From Bact-08 sp964533215 (lineage in GTDB: Bacteria > Bacteroidota > Bacteroidia > Bacteroidales > UBA932): a stretch of 64,000 bases of DNA. Made by a program: the position numbers and the translations under genes. Where the stretch lies: assembly GCA_964533215.1 (NCBI GenBank), contig CAZHLJ010000007.1, forward strand, positions 62,001-126,000. Direction: 5' to 3'. Positions 25,882-35,945 of the stretch are shown piece after piece. Each line of letters begins with the position of its first letter. Position 1 is the stretch's first letter. The notes under the pieces are model-generated. The model was not told the DNA's origin. It was given only the letters and a program-made list of their open reading frames with translations, and ran no database searches.

Positions 25882-26368
25882 TTTTCAGAATTTTTTCTCT
25901 AAGTTTTTGCCTTGCCCTTGACAAAAGTGTCCTTACATTAACCTCAGTGGTTCCTATTATATGAGCAATTTCATTCATTTTGTATCCCATTATATCCCTC
26001 AATCTTACAGCCATCATCTGGTCATCCGGAAGCTCAGCAAGGCAGTCTTTAATATTGCGTAGATCATCTTTCCTTTCAAGAGTCTTATAAGGGTCACATT
26101 CCGATAAGGCAAAGAAATTTGGCTTGATCTCTTCGTTGTTGTTTTTCTTAAGTCTAAGATAATCTATACATACATTTTTAAGAATCTGGATCGTAAGGGC
26201 TTCCGCATTTCTTACCTCGTCAATATTTTTTGAATTCCAGAGTTTCAAAACAGCGTCCTGCACCATATCATCGGCCGTGGCTGCGCCTTCCTTTACAAAT
26301 CCGTTTGCAAAGTATAACAACTTAGGCCTAAGTTTCTCCACAACTATGTTAAACTCTTGGTTGGTCAT
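25868..26368 (-). CDS. ECF RNA polymerase sigma factor
   Basis: A 166-residue sigma factor. Region 2 is around residues 9-45 (EKLRPKLLYFANGFVKEGAATADDMVQDAVLKLW), and region 4 around 112-155 (ELPDDQMMAVRLRDIMGYKMNEIAHIIGTTEVNVRTLLSRARQKL). It is a different lineage from the SusCD-type factor at 8239 (no SusC/SusD nearby). Its gene overlaps the anti-sigma gene, so the two are co-translated. A 15-base palindrome lies 28 bases upstream. Confidence 0.93.
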   Translation of the reverse strand: MTNQEFNIVVEKLRPKLLYFANGFVKEGAATADDMVQDAVLKLWNSKNIDEVRNAEALTIQILKNVCIDYLRLKKNNNEEIKPNFFALSECDPYKTLERKDDLRNIKDCLAELPDDQMMAVRLRDIMGYKMNEIAHIIGTTEVNVRTLLSRARQKLREKILKNEKK

Positions 26369-26395
26369 TCTGTATTAAAGACGAAGAACGTTTCA

Positions 26396-26410
26396 GTTTT
26401 GTGACAAAAC
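26396..26410. promoter_or_regulatory. Palindrome upstream of the ECF sigma gene
   Basis: GTTTTGTGACAAAAC is a perfect inverted repeat with 7-bp arms, lying 5 bases from the Omp85-like stop and 28 bases before the sigma start. It may be an operator or a short hairpin between the two genes. No T-run follows on the minus strand. Confidence 0.35.
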
Positions 26411-26414
26411 AGGA

Positions 26415-27620
26415 TTAAAAAATAAAATTAAGCCCTATGTTTGTTCCATTCTTTCCATCTCTTGCATCAAACGGCTTGCCCCACTCCGCTGATATAACGA
26501 AATTTCTGTTCATTATAGCCTTAGCTCCCAGGCCGGCAGAAAGGTGGAGCTGCTCCTTGTCCGTAGAATAAGCCATTGTGTTTGTTTTGTAATACTGAAC
26601 AACCCTTCCTGCATCAAAAAAAGGATTCATTACAAGGTACCAGTCCTGTCTTAAGAATTTAAAATTCAGAAATCTATATCTTACCTCCATGTTAGCCCAT
26701 GCAACACCCTCCCCTACAATACGGTTCCTTAGCACACCCCGGATAGAGTTCAGTCCCCCCAATCCCTCATTTGTTATCTGGCGGAGATAGAGGCACGAAA
26801 GGTTCTGCAGCATATAAAACGGAGTCTTTCCTAATATTGCACCCTGATAGGCAACACGGTATGCAAATGTGACCTTCTCTCCGGAAAGAGGCACATACCC
26901 TCTGTGCACAAACGATAGTTTAAGGTATTTGGACGATCCCACAAGTATTGCCTCGCTGCAGAAGCCTCTTACAGGGTCTGCCTCATTATTGCGGGTATCA
27001 TTCACCAATCCGGCCTTGACTTCAACCTGATCGCCACCATCAGCTTCCTTGGCAGAAATCAGGCCTGCATCTACATACTCCTGATATAAATTTGGCTTCC
27101 CCTCATATTTATCAAGCTTAACAGCTCCTATATTGTATCCGTAGAAACCAATTCCTGCAGCCCATCTCCAGTGTTGAGCAATATTACCCTGAATATCGAT
27201 GGTCACTCTCATAAGCCTCCGATCCATTTTATAGTATGAATCGCCCTTGCTTTCGTCATAAGCTGACCTATATCCATTATAGCCGTAAAAATCCATCATT
27301 TTGTCGGTGAGATAACTTACGTCAGCTGTTGTTCTAAGACCTGGCAAGAGAAATTTTGAGTCATAAAAGAGATGGTATATTCCCGAACCCTTTGTGTACC
27401 GAGAGATCTCTACATTAAACTTATGGATGTAATCTGGAAATTCCGATCCGTCACCAAAATAAAAGATGTCGCAAAGAGCCCCGTATTGAAAACCGAGATC
27501 GCTGTTATATGCAATTGCAGGCAACGGCCCGAAGTTCCATCCCTTTTTAATTTCTTGTCCCGAGAGGTTAAGAGTTGCAAACAAAAAGAACAGGGTCAAT
27601 AGACTTTTATAGCTTTTCAT
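26415..27620 (-). CDS. Omp85/D15-family (BamA/TamA-like) surface antigen protein
   Basis: A 401-residue outer-membrane protein with a signal peptide (cleavage near NLSGQE) and a 16-strand-type barrel. Family landmarks are VNDTRNNEADPVRGFCSEA near the middle, GGLNSIRGVLRNR (the L6-loop RG motif), and the C-terminal RNFVISAEWGKPFDARDGKNGTNIGLNFIF. There are no POTRA domains, so it is not BamA itself; such short proteins may act in membrane assembly or as patatin-linked barrels. It is upstream of the ECF sigma gene on the same strand. Confidence 0.85.
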   Translation of the reverse strand: MKSYKSLLTLFFLFATLNLSGQEIKKGWNFGPLPAIAYNSDLGFQYGALCDIFYFGDGSEFPDYIHKFNVEISRYTKGSGIYHLFYDSKFLLPGLRTTADVSYLTDKMMDFYGYNGYRSAYDESKGDSYYKMDRRLMRVTIDIQGNIAQHWRWAAGIGFYGYNIGAVKLDKYEGKPNLYQEYVDAGLISAKEADGGDQVEVKAGLVNDTRNNEADPVRGFCSEAILVGSSKYLKLSFVHRGYVPLSGEKVTFAYRVAYQGAILGKTPFYMLQNLSCLYLRQITNEGLGGLNSIRGVLRNRIVGEGVAWANMEVRYRFLNFKFLRQDWYLVMNPFFDAGRVVQYYKTNTMAYSTDKEQLHLSAGLGAKAIMNRNFVISAEWGKPFDARDGKNGTNIGLNFIF

Positions 27621-27643
27621 TTTAACTTTTTTTAGGTTAAAGA

Positions 27644-28813
27644 TTATCCACAGAGAAATAGCAGCTTTGATATCAAATACCCAACGTAATTTCCAATGGC
27701 ATATCCTATAATACCTATTGTTATACCAGGAATGATAACGCTTTTATTTTTCATGGCAGTTGCCACCATAGGAACAAACGGTGCAGAGTTGATAAGAGCA
27801 ACCGAGGCTATCACGACAGTATCTGCATCCAGTTTGAGAAAACGTGCCATAATAAGCTGAAGGGCGAGTGACCCGAAGATGATGAACGATACATATAGAA
27901 GGACATATATTCCTCCGGCAAGATTGAGTCTTGTTATGTCTGCCATGGAGGCAACGATTATGCTGAAAATATATACCAGATACATCCCTGCATTATAGCT
28001 CATTCTGATTTCCCTGACTGATTTTATGAAGGATGCAGCAATCCCGAAAGTGGTGATAGACAGGATTATAACAACCGTCTGAAGATTTTTGGGGAACAAT
28101 AGTGAAAGCCCGCCAGAAACAGCAAAAATAAGCACAGAAAGGCCGACGGCTACAAAAAGAGGTATAAGATTCTTTTTTTTGAAAAAATCCTTGTATGGGC
28201 GCTCCTCTCCATTTTCAACAATAATATCTTCTCCTGAGAAATCCTCTTTGGGTGTTTTACAATGCAATGCATTTCTGAACAATTTTATACCTATGGCAAA
28301 CAGGAAGACAAGGTATAAAAAGCTTATCGCCATATCGTAGGAATTGACCATTATATATGTCTCATTTGGAACGTCAAGCATAATCTTGATTGCCGCCATA
28401 TTCGGTGTCCCCCCTGTATAAACGCCTGAGAGCAGACCAGCAATATTATGCAGTTGATCTCCTATAAGAGGGTCGTTACCTATCAATGGCTTGAATATGA
28501 AGTAACCTCCAATTACAACCGCGACAACCGCGACAATACCAGTAATAAGGGTAAGAAAAGCATTTCTCACGTCAAGCTGGCGGAAACTACATGAAAACAA
28601 CATCAAAGGTATGGCTATGGGTATTATTATCGTAACCAGCATATCCTTCAAATGATATGAGGAATTTGGTATAAGGCCCGCATTGCCAAGCACTATGCCT
28701 ATCAGGTAGAGCAATAGTATCGGCCCTATTTTATTCAGAAACCGGAATTTTGAGCAAAGCCAGAGAACAACAGCAGGGGTAAGAATATAGATTAAGATTA
28801 TAAGCAAGTTCAT
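27644..28813 (-). CDS. DUF819 family multi-pass membrane protein
   Basis: A 389-residue inner-membrane protein with about eleven hydrophobic segments. The conserved GVYTGGTPNMAAIKIML and repeated GIVLGN/IGYAIGN patterns match DUF819 (YjcL-like), which is distantly related to sodium-coupled carriers. Function is unproven. The gene is 10 bp from the AsmA gene upstream and 23 bp from the Omp85-like gene downstream. Confidence 0.85.
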   Translation of the reverse strand: MNLLIILIYILTPAVVLWLCSKFRFLNKIGPILLLYLIGIVLGNAGLIPNSSYHLKDMLVTIIIPIAIPLMLFSCSFRQLDVRNAFLTLITGIVAVVAVVIGGYFIFKPLIGNDPLIGDQLHNIAGLLSGVYTGGTPNMAAIKIMLDVPNETYIMVNSYDMAISFLYLVFLFAIGIKLFRNALHCKTPKEDFSGEDIIVENGEERPYKDFFKKKNLIPLFVAVGLSVLIFAVSGGLSLLFPKNLQTVVIILSITTFGIAASFIKSVREIRMSYNAGMYLVYIFSIIVASMADITRLNLAGGIYVLLYVSFIIFGSLALQLIMARFLKLDADTVVIASVALINSAPFVPMVATAMKNKSVIIPGITIGIIGYAIGNYVGYLISKLLFLCG

Positions 28814-28823
28814 AAGGGAAAGT

Positions 28824-31565
28824 TTAGTTTACTGGAGGATTATTCAATATGGGTGATTCGGACTCATCAATATCCTCTTCAAGTTTATCTCCCTCCTTGC
28901 TCCTGCGCATATTTACCTTTGGGTTTTCAAATGTACCTGTAATTGTCATTGGTATGCCAATAATGCCAAACGGCGGCAGTCCAAGTCTGAATTTTAGGTT
29001 CAGTCTTCCATCAAGTGAGGTCTCTCCCTCAAATCTTGGCCTGAAGCCAAATATTTTCATTTTAGTACGCTCTATCCTGACAATATTGTTGGCAATGGTT
29101 GTTTTAATAAGCACCGACTTGAGATGAGGATCATTCAGACTATCCCTGCCAGTTGCCTTGCTCACTGCTCCGAGAATCCTTAGACCTTTTACCTTGACAT
29201 CATCCAATCTTATATATCCCTTCCCTTTCAAGCTAGGATATATCGGTTCCATATTCTGGTTGAGCTTCCCGGCAATTGAGTATTCCGTAGACACCACCCC
29301 CTTCACATTCGCCGCAGAGGATACGAGCTCTCTGAAAATCGGTATCTCCCTGTATGCCCTTCTGATATCAAAGGAGTCTGCCTTAACATTGAAACTGAAA
29401 TTTGCCATATCCATGTTTATTGGCTTGTATCCGGCTTCAAGGCTGAACTTTGCTCCAGCCATATTGATTCTGGTATTTTTGATTACAAGGGCTCCATCTT
29501 TTACACTAACTGCGCCTGAGAAATTCTTTGCCTTGACCTTGTCATATACAATATTCCTTACATAGGCACTAAGTGAGAGCTTAAGATTCCCAGGAATCTG
29601 GATAACACCGGCTTGCGATGCATTTGAAATAGTTGTATCACCCTCGTACATACCGGCAAAGTCGTCCAGTGCAATTTGCTCAGATCTTAGAGAGAACCTG
29701 CCTGTAAGATCACCTCCCTCAAAATAGTATCCAATAAAATTTTGCATATAACCCTCCAACAATATGCTGTTATTGTTATACTCCAGGGTGGTATTGCCCA
29801 GCAATGCCTTTTCCTTTGAAAAAGTCAACACAGCACCAGGAATACGGAAAGGATATTTATAGTTCTTACTTTTGAACTCAAAGTTCTTAAGCTCCAGTCT
29901 ACCACTGTTATCTAATTTCTGATACTTGCCACTCTTTGCGTCCGACTGCGAACCAATCAGTTTAAGATCCGAAAGCAACTCTCCTTTGATTGTGGCCTCC
30001 TTGATTGATAAAAGCCGACACATATTATCAAGGTTCAAATCTCCTTTTGAAACAACATCATATCGCAGATTATCAAAATCCTTGAGTTTTGCTGTTATCG
30101 AAAAAGGTTTTTCGTCAAAGACAAATGCAAAAGGATCGACTATGACACTGAGGTCAGAATATTTCCCACTTGGTGTGGATATTGAGATATTGGCATCCAG
30201 ATTTTTTATAGAACCGGGATACTTGACAGAGGAGACAGTCCCGCCGGTAATTCTCACAGCAGCATCAATGACCGGCAGGCATCTTTCAGAAAGATTGAGC
30301 ACACCGTCTACAGACGCTTTGTAATCCATAAATCCACCCAATTTAAAAGATTCAAGACCGATTGATTCTGTAAGCACTTTAAGGTCCAGAGAGCCTTTCA
30401 GGTCGGCAACCATTGTAGGAGCATTCATACCTTTATAGGATACTTTCGCATGATTCTTCCTGCCCTGAAGAGTGAACGAAAGAGTGTCCAGCCTCAATTC
30501 TAACAAATCCGGATTCAATCCAGGCATTACGACAGAACTTTTCAAAAATATTTTCTCCAAAGGATAGGGCGCATTTTCATGCGAAATTTTACCATTGGCA
30601 ACCTCAATATTTATATCAAGATTGGGATTGGTGTTCAAACTATCTCTCGATGAACCCTTTAAATTTACAGCCAGGATGGTCGATCCACTGATGCGCGTCT
30701 TTGCAAACCAATCTGTATACTCATGAGGAATCAGTGAAAACAGATCCCGGAAACCTGACTTGTCTGTCTTAAGGTTGAAATCAATGTCATAGCCATCATC
30801 CAGAATTGTTAAATCCCCTGAAAACAAAGCATTTACATCTTCAAGCCTGACTCTGTTTTTAAGCAACTTGAAATTGAGTGTGGATGTGTTTATTGCTGTC
30901 TCCATGCTTGCCTCAGCTGTCTTTTTGTCCAGATATCTGACTCCTGCATATGAGAAATTTAAATTGTCTGTTGAAAAAGCGGATTTCAGATTGAAAACAT
31001 CTCCGTAAGAGTCGCCTTTACCTTTATAATCGAAACCGCCAACCTCTATAAGGAGCCCGGAAGTGCTGTCATATATCCTGAATTTGCTTTTTGAAATCCT
31101 TATAGCGTCAATTTCTAAGCTTGCACTTCCCTGTCCGGGTGATGATTCCGTCACCTCCTGCTGTCCCTTCGCAAATATATCATAATTGACAGAACCCTCT
31201 TCACCCATTAAAATATTGAATCCCGATTCATTCAGATAGATACTGTTTATCTTGACACAATTGCCGAAAAGTGAAAAAAGGTTTATACCCAGACTTATCT
31301 CGCGGCCGTAAGCAAGTGTGTCGGCAGAAAAAGGAGCAGAGCCAAGCAGGGAAAAGTCATTGATGGTAAGTGTAAGGTTAGGAAAGTGTCTGAAGAACGA
31401 TAGCCCTACCTTTCCAAAATCAAGCTTTCCATTGATCGACTTGTTAAGCAGCTCCTTTGTACTTTCGGTAACCGGCTTGGTGAAAAACAGGGGTAAAATA
31501 ACCATAAGCAGCAAAACTGAAGCAAACACAAATGAGACAATTCCAACAATTTTACGTGATTTCAT
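28824..31565 (-). CDS. AsmA family protein
   Basis: A 913-residue protein with an N-terminal membrane anchor (IVGIVSFVFASVLLLMVILPLFF) and a long beta-rich periplasmic region. The start LLNKSINGKLDFGKVGLSFFRHFPNLTLTINDFSLLG is the AsmA N-terminal domain; the C-terminal FNVKADSFDIRRAYREIP, GKGYIRLDDVKVKGLRIL and LPPFGIIGIPMTITGTFENPKV is the AsmA-like C-terminal region. Members bridge the envelope and are linked to phospholipid or outer-membrane protein homeostasis. It is transcribed with an exonuclease gene upstream (11 bp gap). Confidence 0.9.
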   Translation of the reverse strand: MKSRKIVGIVSFVFASVLLLMVILPLFFTKPVTESTKELLNKSINGKLDFGKVGLSFFRHFPNLTLTINDFSLLGSAPFSADTLAYGREISLGINLFSLFGNCVKINSIYLNESGFNILMGEEGSVNYDIFAKGQQEVTESSPGQGSASLEIDAIRISKSKFRIYDSTSGLLIEVGGFDYKGKGDSYGDVFNLKSAFSTDNLNFSYAGVRYLDKKTAEASMETAINTSTLNFKLLKNRVRLEDVNALFSGDLTILDDGYDIDFNLKTDKSGFRDLFSLIPHEYTDWFAKTRISGSTILAVNLKGSSRDSLNTNPNLDINIEVANGKISHENAPYPLEKIFLKSSVVMPGLNPDLLELRLDTLSFTLQGRKNHAKVSYKGMNAPTMVADLKGSLDLKVLTESIGLESFKLGGFMDYKASVDGVLNLSERCLPVIDAAVRITGGTVSSVKYPGSIKNLDANISISTPSGKYSDLSVIVDPFAFVFDEKPFSITAKLKDFDNLRYDVVSKGDLNLDNMCRLLSIKEATIKGELLSDLKLIGSQSDAKSGKYQKLDNSGRLELKNFEFKSKNYKYPFRIPGAVLTFSKEKALLGNTTLEYNNNSILLEGYMQNFIGYYFEGGDLTGRFSLRSEQIALDDFAGMYEGDTTISNASQAGVIQIPGNLKLSLSAYVRNIVYDKVKAKNFSGAVSVKDGALVIKNTRINMAGAKFSLEAGYKPINMDMANFSFNVKADSFDIRRAYREIPIFRELVSSAANVKGVVSTEYSIAGKLNQNMEPIYPSLKGKGYIRLDDVKVKGLRILGAVSKATGRDSLNDPHLKSVLIKTTIANNIVRIERTKMKIFGFRPRFEGETSLDGRLNLKFRLGLPPFGIIGIPMTITGTFENPKVNMRRSKEGDKLEEDIDESESPILNNPPVN

Positions 31566-31576
31566 AATATTATCCG

Positions 31577-32140
31577 TTATTTCTTGAATTTTTCCAATAT
31601 TCTGGTTTTACTCAACTCTGCAAGCTCTTCCACGCTATTTGCACCTAATGTCTGAGCAGCTATAAGAACCAGTTTTGCACAAGCTTCTGCATCTGCACCG
31701 GCACGATGGTGGGTAAAGTATATTCCCATTTCATCACATAGAAAGCCAAGGCTATGGTGTGGCAAATCCTGCCATACATTCCTTGAAACCTGACAACTGC
31801 AAAGGTACTTGATTTCCGGGTAGGTTATCTGATAATTGTCCAGAGAAGCCTTAAGGACCCCTATGTCAAAAGGGGCATTGTGCGCGATGAGCACCTCTTT
31901 CTGAATATAAGGCTTCAAATGGTTATACCACAGAGAGTCAAATGTATCTGCATCGGCAAGTATTTCATTTGAAATCCCATGGACTCTCTGGCACCACCAG
32001 TTCATATAAGGAAAACAAGAGGGTTTGATATACCAGGAACGAGTCTCTACTATTGAGCCATCCCTGACAACAGAGATCCCAATTTCACAAGGTATGTTTG
32101 CATTTGCAGTTTCGAAATCGATTGCAGTAAAATTTATCAT
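31577..32140 (-). CDS. DnaQ-like 3'-5' exonuclease (DEDDh)
   Basis: A 187-residue exonuclease of the epsilon/PolC family. ExoI is FTAIDFETAN (Asp and Glu), ExoII is LIAHNAPFDIGVL (Asp), and ExoIII is HHRAGADAEACAKLVL (His and Asp). A small free-standing protein such as this may act in proofreading or RNA/DNA turnover. It lies between the DUF5009 protein and AsmA genes on the same strand. Confidence 0.9.
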   Translation of the reverse strand: MINFTAIDFETANANIPCEIGISVVRDGSIVETRSWYIKPSCFPYMNWWCQRVHGISNEILADADTFDSLWYNHLKPYIQKEVLIAHNAPFDIGVLKASLDNYQITYPEIKYLCSCQVSRNVWQDLPHHSLGFLCDEMGIYFTHHRAGADAEACAKLVLIAAQTLGANSVEELAELSKTRILEKFKK

Positions 32141-32155
32141 CTTGTATAAACAGCG

Positions 32156-33559
32156 TTAGGCTCTCCAGAAAATTTTCCTTTCCGACATGAATGCAACCAT
32201 AGACATAGTCAGCAACACCACCATAAAGGCACGCGCAACCCCTATCCAAGGATATCCTTGAGGATAGGCTGCCTGGTATATCACTATCAACCCTGTCAAC
32301 TTGAACAAAGGCATAAGAAAGTTTCCGAAAGTTATATAACTCATAAGTGGATTGCTGCCGGCACCTGAGAAAATACGTGTAAAAAAGCTGACAAAGCCTT
32401 TGTCGGCGTGGGCAGACACATAATCCATCAGCATAAGGAGAAGAATGCTTAACGATGTAGTTACCAGACAGTATGAGACAGTACACGGGCACTTTGTAAT
32501 GGACCCCTCAATAAACAGGGAAACCAGTCCGGAGATAAGCAATATCATAGAGAGTCTTGCCTGCGTGGTATATTCCGGCAGGTTCTTCTCAATTGAAAAC
32601 CATATTACAACAGCTACAATTAAAGACACAATAAAATTCAGCAGAAGGAAGCCATTGTACAGAGCCACCATCTCCCATACGATCAATCCAAGAAAAAGCA
32701 AAAAGAGAAGACCAATCCTCTTGCCTTTTTCCAAAGGATTATACCCTTGAGAGGATGATATTTTTTTCTGCAAAAGGTCTCCAATATATGTAGCCGGAAT
32801 CAGAATGAGCAAAAAGTAGAAATACTCCATATTGAAAAACCACCTTATGCTCTTGACTGCATATAGCTTTGGCTGGATATCAAATGGCATTGTTACTGCA
32901 CAAAGAATAAGAACAAGAATAAATGCTGCCAGCCTCCATTTGTGATTGTCCCTGGTCAGAAACCATGCGAGCGAACCAAAAAGATAGAGGAAAGCAAGCA
33001 GAAATATTATAATCCCACTTCTGGATAATGAGATCTCCTCTCCAAACCGTAAGTGCCCTACAAGAATCATCGCTGCTATCAGGATCATTCCTGAGATGCG
33101 GATCCACCTCTTATATGGCACCAAAGCTGCAACCCATTTTGGACCATTATTGCCAATAACCATAAAGAGAGGAAAAAACGAGATGAAACCCAGTATGGTT
33201 GCAAATTGTGCACTCCACCCTTCAGCAGAGTCAAAATTGAGCAAAACATATAGATATGAAAACAGCCAAAGCATCAGGAACCGTTCAAGGACCTCTTTGA
33301 TATAGACAGATGAGCCTTTTTCCAGACGTTTTCGCCCTGCAAGAGGAATAGCCGCACCCATACAGAAAATGAATATTGGAAAAACGAGATCCACCCAGCT
33401 GATTCCTGAAACAGACGGATCAAACATATGAGTCGGAGGTGGATTCTGGATATGATACATCCAGCGCGGCAAAACACCTCCAAATGGAATAATGGCGGAA
33501 AATACCATCCCAAATATAGTGAGGCCACGCAGTAAGTCTAAAGAGAGGTAGCGTTTCAT
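32156..33559 (-). CDS. DUF5009/HGSNAT-like multi-pass membrane acyltransferase
   Basis: A 467-residue inner-membrane protein with about twelve hydrophobic segments. The N-terminus SLDLLRGLTIFGMV, then SWVDLVFPIFIFCMGAAIPLAG, matches the DUF5009 / heparan-alpha-glucosaminide acetyltransferase-like family, which is thought to acetylate glycans across a membrane using acetyl-CoA. The acceptor is unknown. Its start has a near -7 box (TATATTTA) 15 bases upstream. Confidence 0.8.
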   Translation of the reverse strand: MKRYLSLDLLRGLTIFGMVFSAIIPFGGVLPRWMYHIQNPPPTHMFDPSVSGISWVDLVFPIFIFCMGAAIPLAGRKRLEKGSSVYIKEVLERFLMLWLFSYLYVLLNFDSAEGWSAQFATILGFISFFPLFMVIGNNGPKWVAALVPYKRWIRISGMILIAAMILVGHLRFGEEISLSRSGIIIFLLAFLYLFGSLAWFLTRDNHKWRLAAFILVLILCAVTMPFDIQPKLYAVKSIRWFFNMEYFYFLLILIPATYIGDLLQKKISSSQGYNPLEKGKRIGLLFLLFLGLIVWEMVALYNGFLLLNFIVSLIVAVVIWFSIEKNLPEYTTQARLSMILLISGLVSLFIEGSITKCPCTVSYCLVTTSLSILLLMLMDYVSAHADKGFVSFFTRIFSGAGSNPLMSYITFGNFLMPLFKLTGLIVIYQAAYPQGYPWIGVARAFMVVLLTMSMVAFMSERKIFWRA

Positions 33560-33601
33560 AGTTTAAAATTCTACTTAAATATAAAAATTAATGCGAAATA
33601 A

Positions 33602-34567
33602 CTACTCAATAAATTCAGTATAGGCTCTTTCACCCCAGAACTTGTATTTTTTCTCCTCAAGAGGCGATCCCATAAGCATTGAATGGATCAGTCCGTTCCG
33701 TTCAACAAGGACAGTATGATATATCTGTCCGGTTGGGTTTTCTTTAATAAGAATCTGTACCCTTCCCTTATATTGTCCACTACCGATAAACCTTTTAAAA
33801 ATTGTATCTGAAGGATTTTTCAGTTTTATCCCCTCCCTTGCAAGGGTCCGTGCCATCATCCTGCTTCTGTACCCGGTTCCGCCGAAACTGCTCACAATCG
33901 GTTTGCCGTTCATTCTGACGGTAGTGTCAACATAGCTGAAAACAGCAAGCGAGTTGTCCTTTGATCTCTTCAACCAATATGTAAGTTTTTTTGCATGAAG
34001 AGAATCTTCGTAGCCATAACTGCTGTCTATGAAGACAATCCGCTTAACATAAGCCGGAATTTCCTCAACACCATTTATGTAGCTGAATATGAACCGACCT
34101 CCTCCACTATGGCTGCTCAATGCAACCTCAGGAGAATGCTTAAGAGCCAACCTCTCCGTCAACATGGTACAAATAGTGTCTACAAGGTGACAATATAGTT
34201 TGGGAGAATCCGGATATTTTGCCGAATGTGAGGTCCAGGCTTTCATTGAGGCCTCTAAGTAGACAACAATATAATTATAGCGATGGTCATTATCACGCAG
34301 AAAGCGGGTTTGTGCAGCTATATGCTGAATATCATATCTCCATTCTAACGGATCGTTTTTTTGTCTGACAAGTTTTCCGGCTGTCTGCTCAATTGTGTTT
34401 CCATTAGGGAGAGCATAAAAAATGACCCTGGTGGGTAATTCCCGGTCAATCAGACTTGAACAAGGGGTATTTACTACCACCCTTGTATCAGGTATCAGGT
34501 TTTCAAAGACAAAGACATCCTCTTTGGTAATAAAGAGAGACAAGCCAACCAGCAGAACTCTCCACAT
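33602..34567 (-). CDS. Exported alpha/beta-hydrolase-like protein
   Basis: A 321-residue protein beginning with a short hydrophobic segment (MWRVLLVGLSLFIT) that may be a signal peptide. The segment ALSSHSGGGRFIFSYI has the nucleophile-elbow form GxSxG-like (SHSGG), preceded by strand-rich IVVYLEAS and followed by RIVFIDSSYG, which suggests an alpha/beta hydrolase. No closer family was recognised. It is 10 bp downstream of the phosphomannomutase gene. Confidence 0.55.
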   Translation of the reverse strand: MWRVLLVGLSLFITKEDVFVFENLIPDTRVVVNTPCSSLIDRELPTRVIFYALPNGNTIEQTAGKLVRQKNDPLEWRYDIQHIAAQTRFLRDNDHRYNYIVVYLEASMKAWTSHSAKYPDSPKLYCHLVDTICTMLTERLALKHSPEVALSSHSGGGRFIFSYINGVEEIPAYVKRIVFIDSSYGYEDSLHAKKLTYWLKRSKDNSLAVFSYVDTTVRMNGKPIVSSFGGTGYRSRMMARTLAREGIKLKNPSDTIFKRFIGSGQYKGRVQILIKENPTGQIYHTVLVERNGLIHSMLMGSPLEEKKYKFWGERAYTEFIE

Positions 34568-34577
34568 ATTTATATTG

Positions 34578-35936
34578 TTAAGGTTTAATGAAAGGTTCCA
34601 GCAGATCCCTGACCTCAGCGATCCTACTATCCAACAGCTCTTTGCTATTTGCCTCAGCGATAAATCTTAGGTAAGGCTCTGTATTTGAGGGACGGATATT
34701 GAACCACCAATCTTTATATTCCACCCTGTACCCGTCAAAATCGTATGAAGCCACCGGAGTCTGATGTGAAATGAAATAGTTGCGGACACAATTCATTGCA
34801 TCAAGCTTGCGTTCAATAGTAAAATTAATCTCACCTGAGTTCTGATAGCTCTCAATGCTTGAAATTAGCTGAGAGAGAGAGACTCCCTCTTTTTTCATTT
34901 TCGATACTACTCTAAGGATTATAAGAGATGCCATTATTCCTGAATCACTGTAAAAGAAATCCCTGAAATAGTAATGTCCTGCAAGTTCTCCTCCGAATAT
35001 CCCGTCAATTTCCCTAAGTTTTAGCGCAGCATATGCACGGCCAACCTTCCATGTATGCATCTCTCCTCCCATGGGAGAAAGATATTCACCCACAGCCTTT
35101 GAACTTCTTATATCCTGAAGAACAGCCCCTTTCTCGCCTCTCTCCTGCAGAAAATAATGACCAAGGACAGCGATCATAAGGTCGGGCGATATAAAACGGC
35201 TGTTTTCATCTACAAACATAACCCTATCTGCATCGCCATCGAAGATAACCCCTATATCACACTTTTTTTTACGGACAAGATCCTTAAGGGCTGCAACATT
35301 CTCCGGAATAAGAGGGTTTGCCTCATGATTAGGGAAGGTGCCATCAAGGTTGTCAAAAATATAGTGAAGGCTATCCGAGCCTTCTCCCAATACATCTTTT
35401 ATTAGAAGAGCAGCCATGCCGTTGGATACATCCACACCTATGTTGAGGTTGCTGTAATCTCCCTTGTATTTCATTAAGAAATCCAGATATTCACTTCTTA
35501 TATCCATCGAATGAATACAGCCTTTTACGGAAGAGGCTTTACACTCTCTTGTCTCAATCCACTCCTTTACTGTGCCAAGTCCGTTATCCAACCCGACAGG
35601 AAGGGCGTTCTCCCTGGAGACTTTCAATCCATTGTACTCTCTTGGATTGTGTGACGCTGTGATCTGGACCGATGCGCCAAAACCATATTTGGCAGTAGCA
35701 AAGTATACCATAGGAGTAGTGGCCAGGCCTAGATCGTACACATCAGCTCCGGCATCTGTCAAACCCGCCAGCAAAGCATTATGAATCTCAGGAGAGGACT
35801 CCCTGGCATCCCTTCCAACCAGGACTTTTTTTGCCCCAAGAAGTTCCGGAATGAAAAAGCCGACCTTGTAGACAGTATTCCTGTCAAAATCTTTGTTGTA
35901 TATACCCCTTATGTCATATGCATGAAATGCTCCCAT
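34578..35936 (-). CDS. Phosphomannomutase/phosphoglucomutase
   Basis: A 452-residue enzyme of the alpha-D-phosphohexomutase family. It has the catalytic phosphoserine loop VQITASHNPREYNGLKV, the metal loop VIFDGDADRVMFVD, the sugar-binding GGELAGHYYFRD, and the C-terminal phosphate loop RPSNTEPYLRFIAEA. The N-terminus AYDIRGIYN is typical of the ManB type, which isomerises mannose or glucose phosphates to feed cell-surface glycans. It is 9 bp from def. Confidence 0.95.
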   Translation of the reverse strand: MGAFHAYDIRGIYNKDFDRNTVYKVGFFIPELLGAKKVLVGRDARESSPEIHNALLAGLTDAGADVYDLGLATTPMVYFATAKYGFGASVQITASHNPREYNGLKVSRENALPVGLDNGLGTVKEWIETRECKASSVKGCIHSMDIRSEYLDFLMKYKGDYSNLNIGVDVSNGMAALLIKDVLGEGSDSLHYIFDNLDGTFPNHEANPLIPENVAALKDLVRKKKCDIGVIFDGDADRVMFVDENSRFISPDLMIAVLGHYFLQERGEKGAVLQDIRSSKAVGEYLSPMGGEMHTWKVGRAYAALKLREIDGIFGGELAGHYYFRDFFYSDSGIMASLIILRVVSKMKKEGVSLSQLISSIESYQNSGEINFTIERKLDAMNCVRNYFISHQTPVASYDFDGYRVEYKDWWFNIRPSNTEPYLRFIAEANSKELLDSRIAEVRDLLEPFIKP

Positions 35937-35945
35937 ACCAATCTG

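Noticed and set aside
29158..31587. Several plus-strand frames of 80-135 codons antisense to the AsmA gene
   Set aside because: They are shadows of the long minus-strand coding region, with no promoter or family features.
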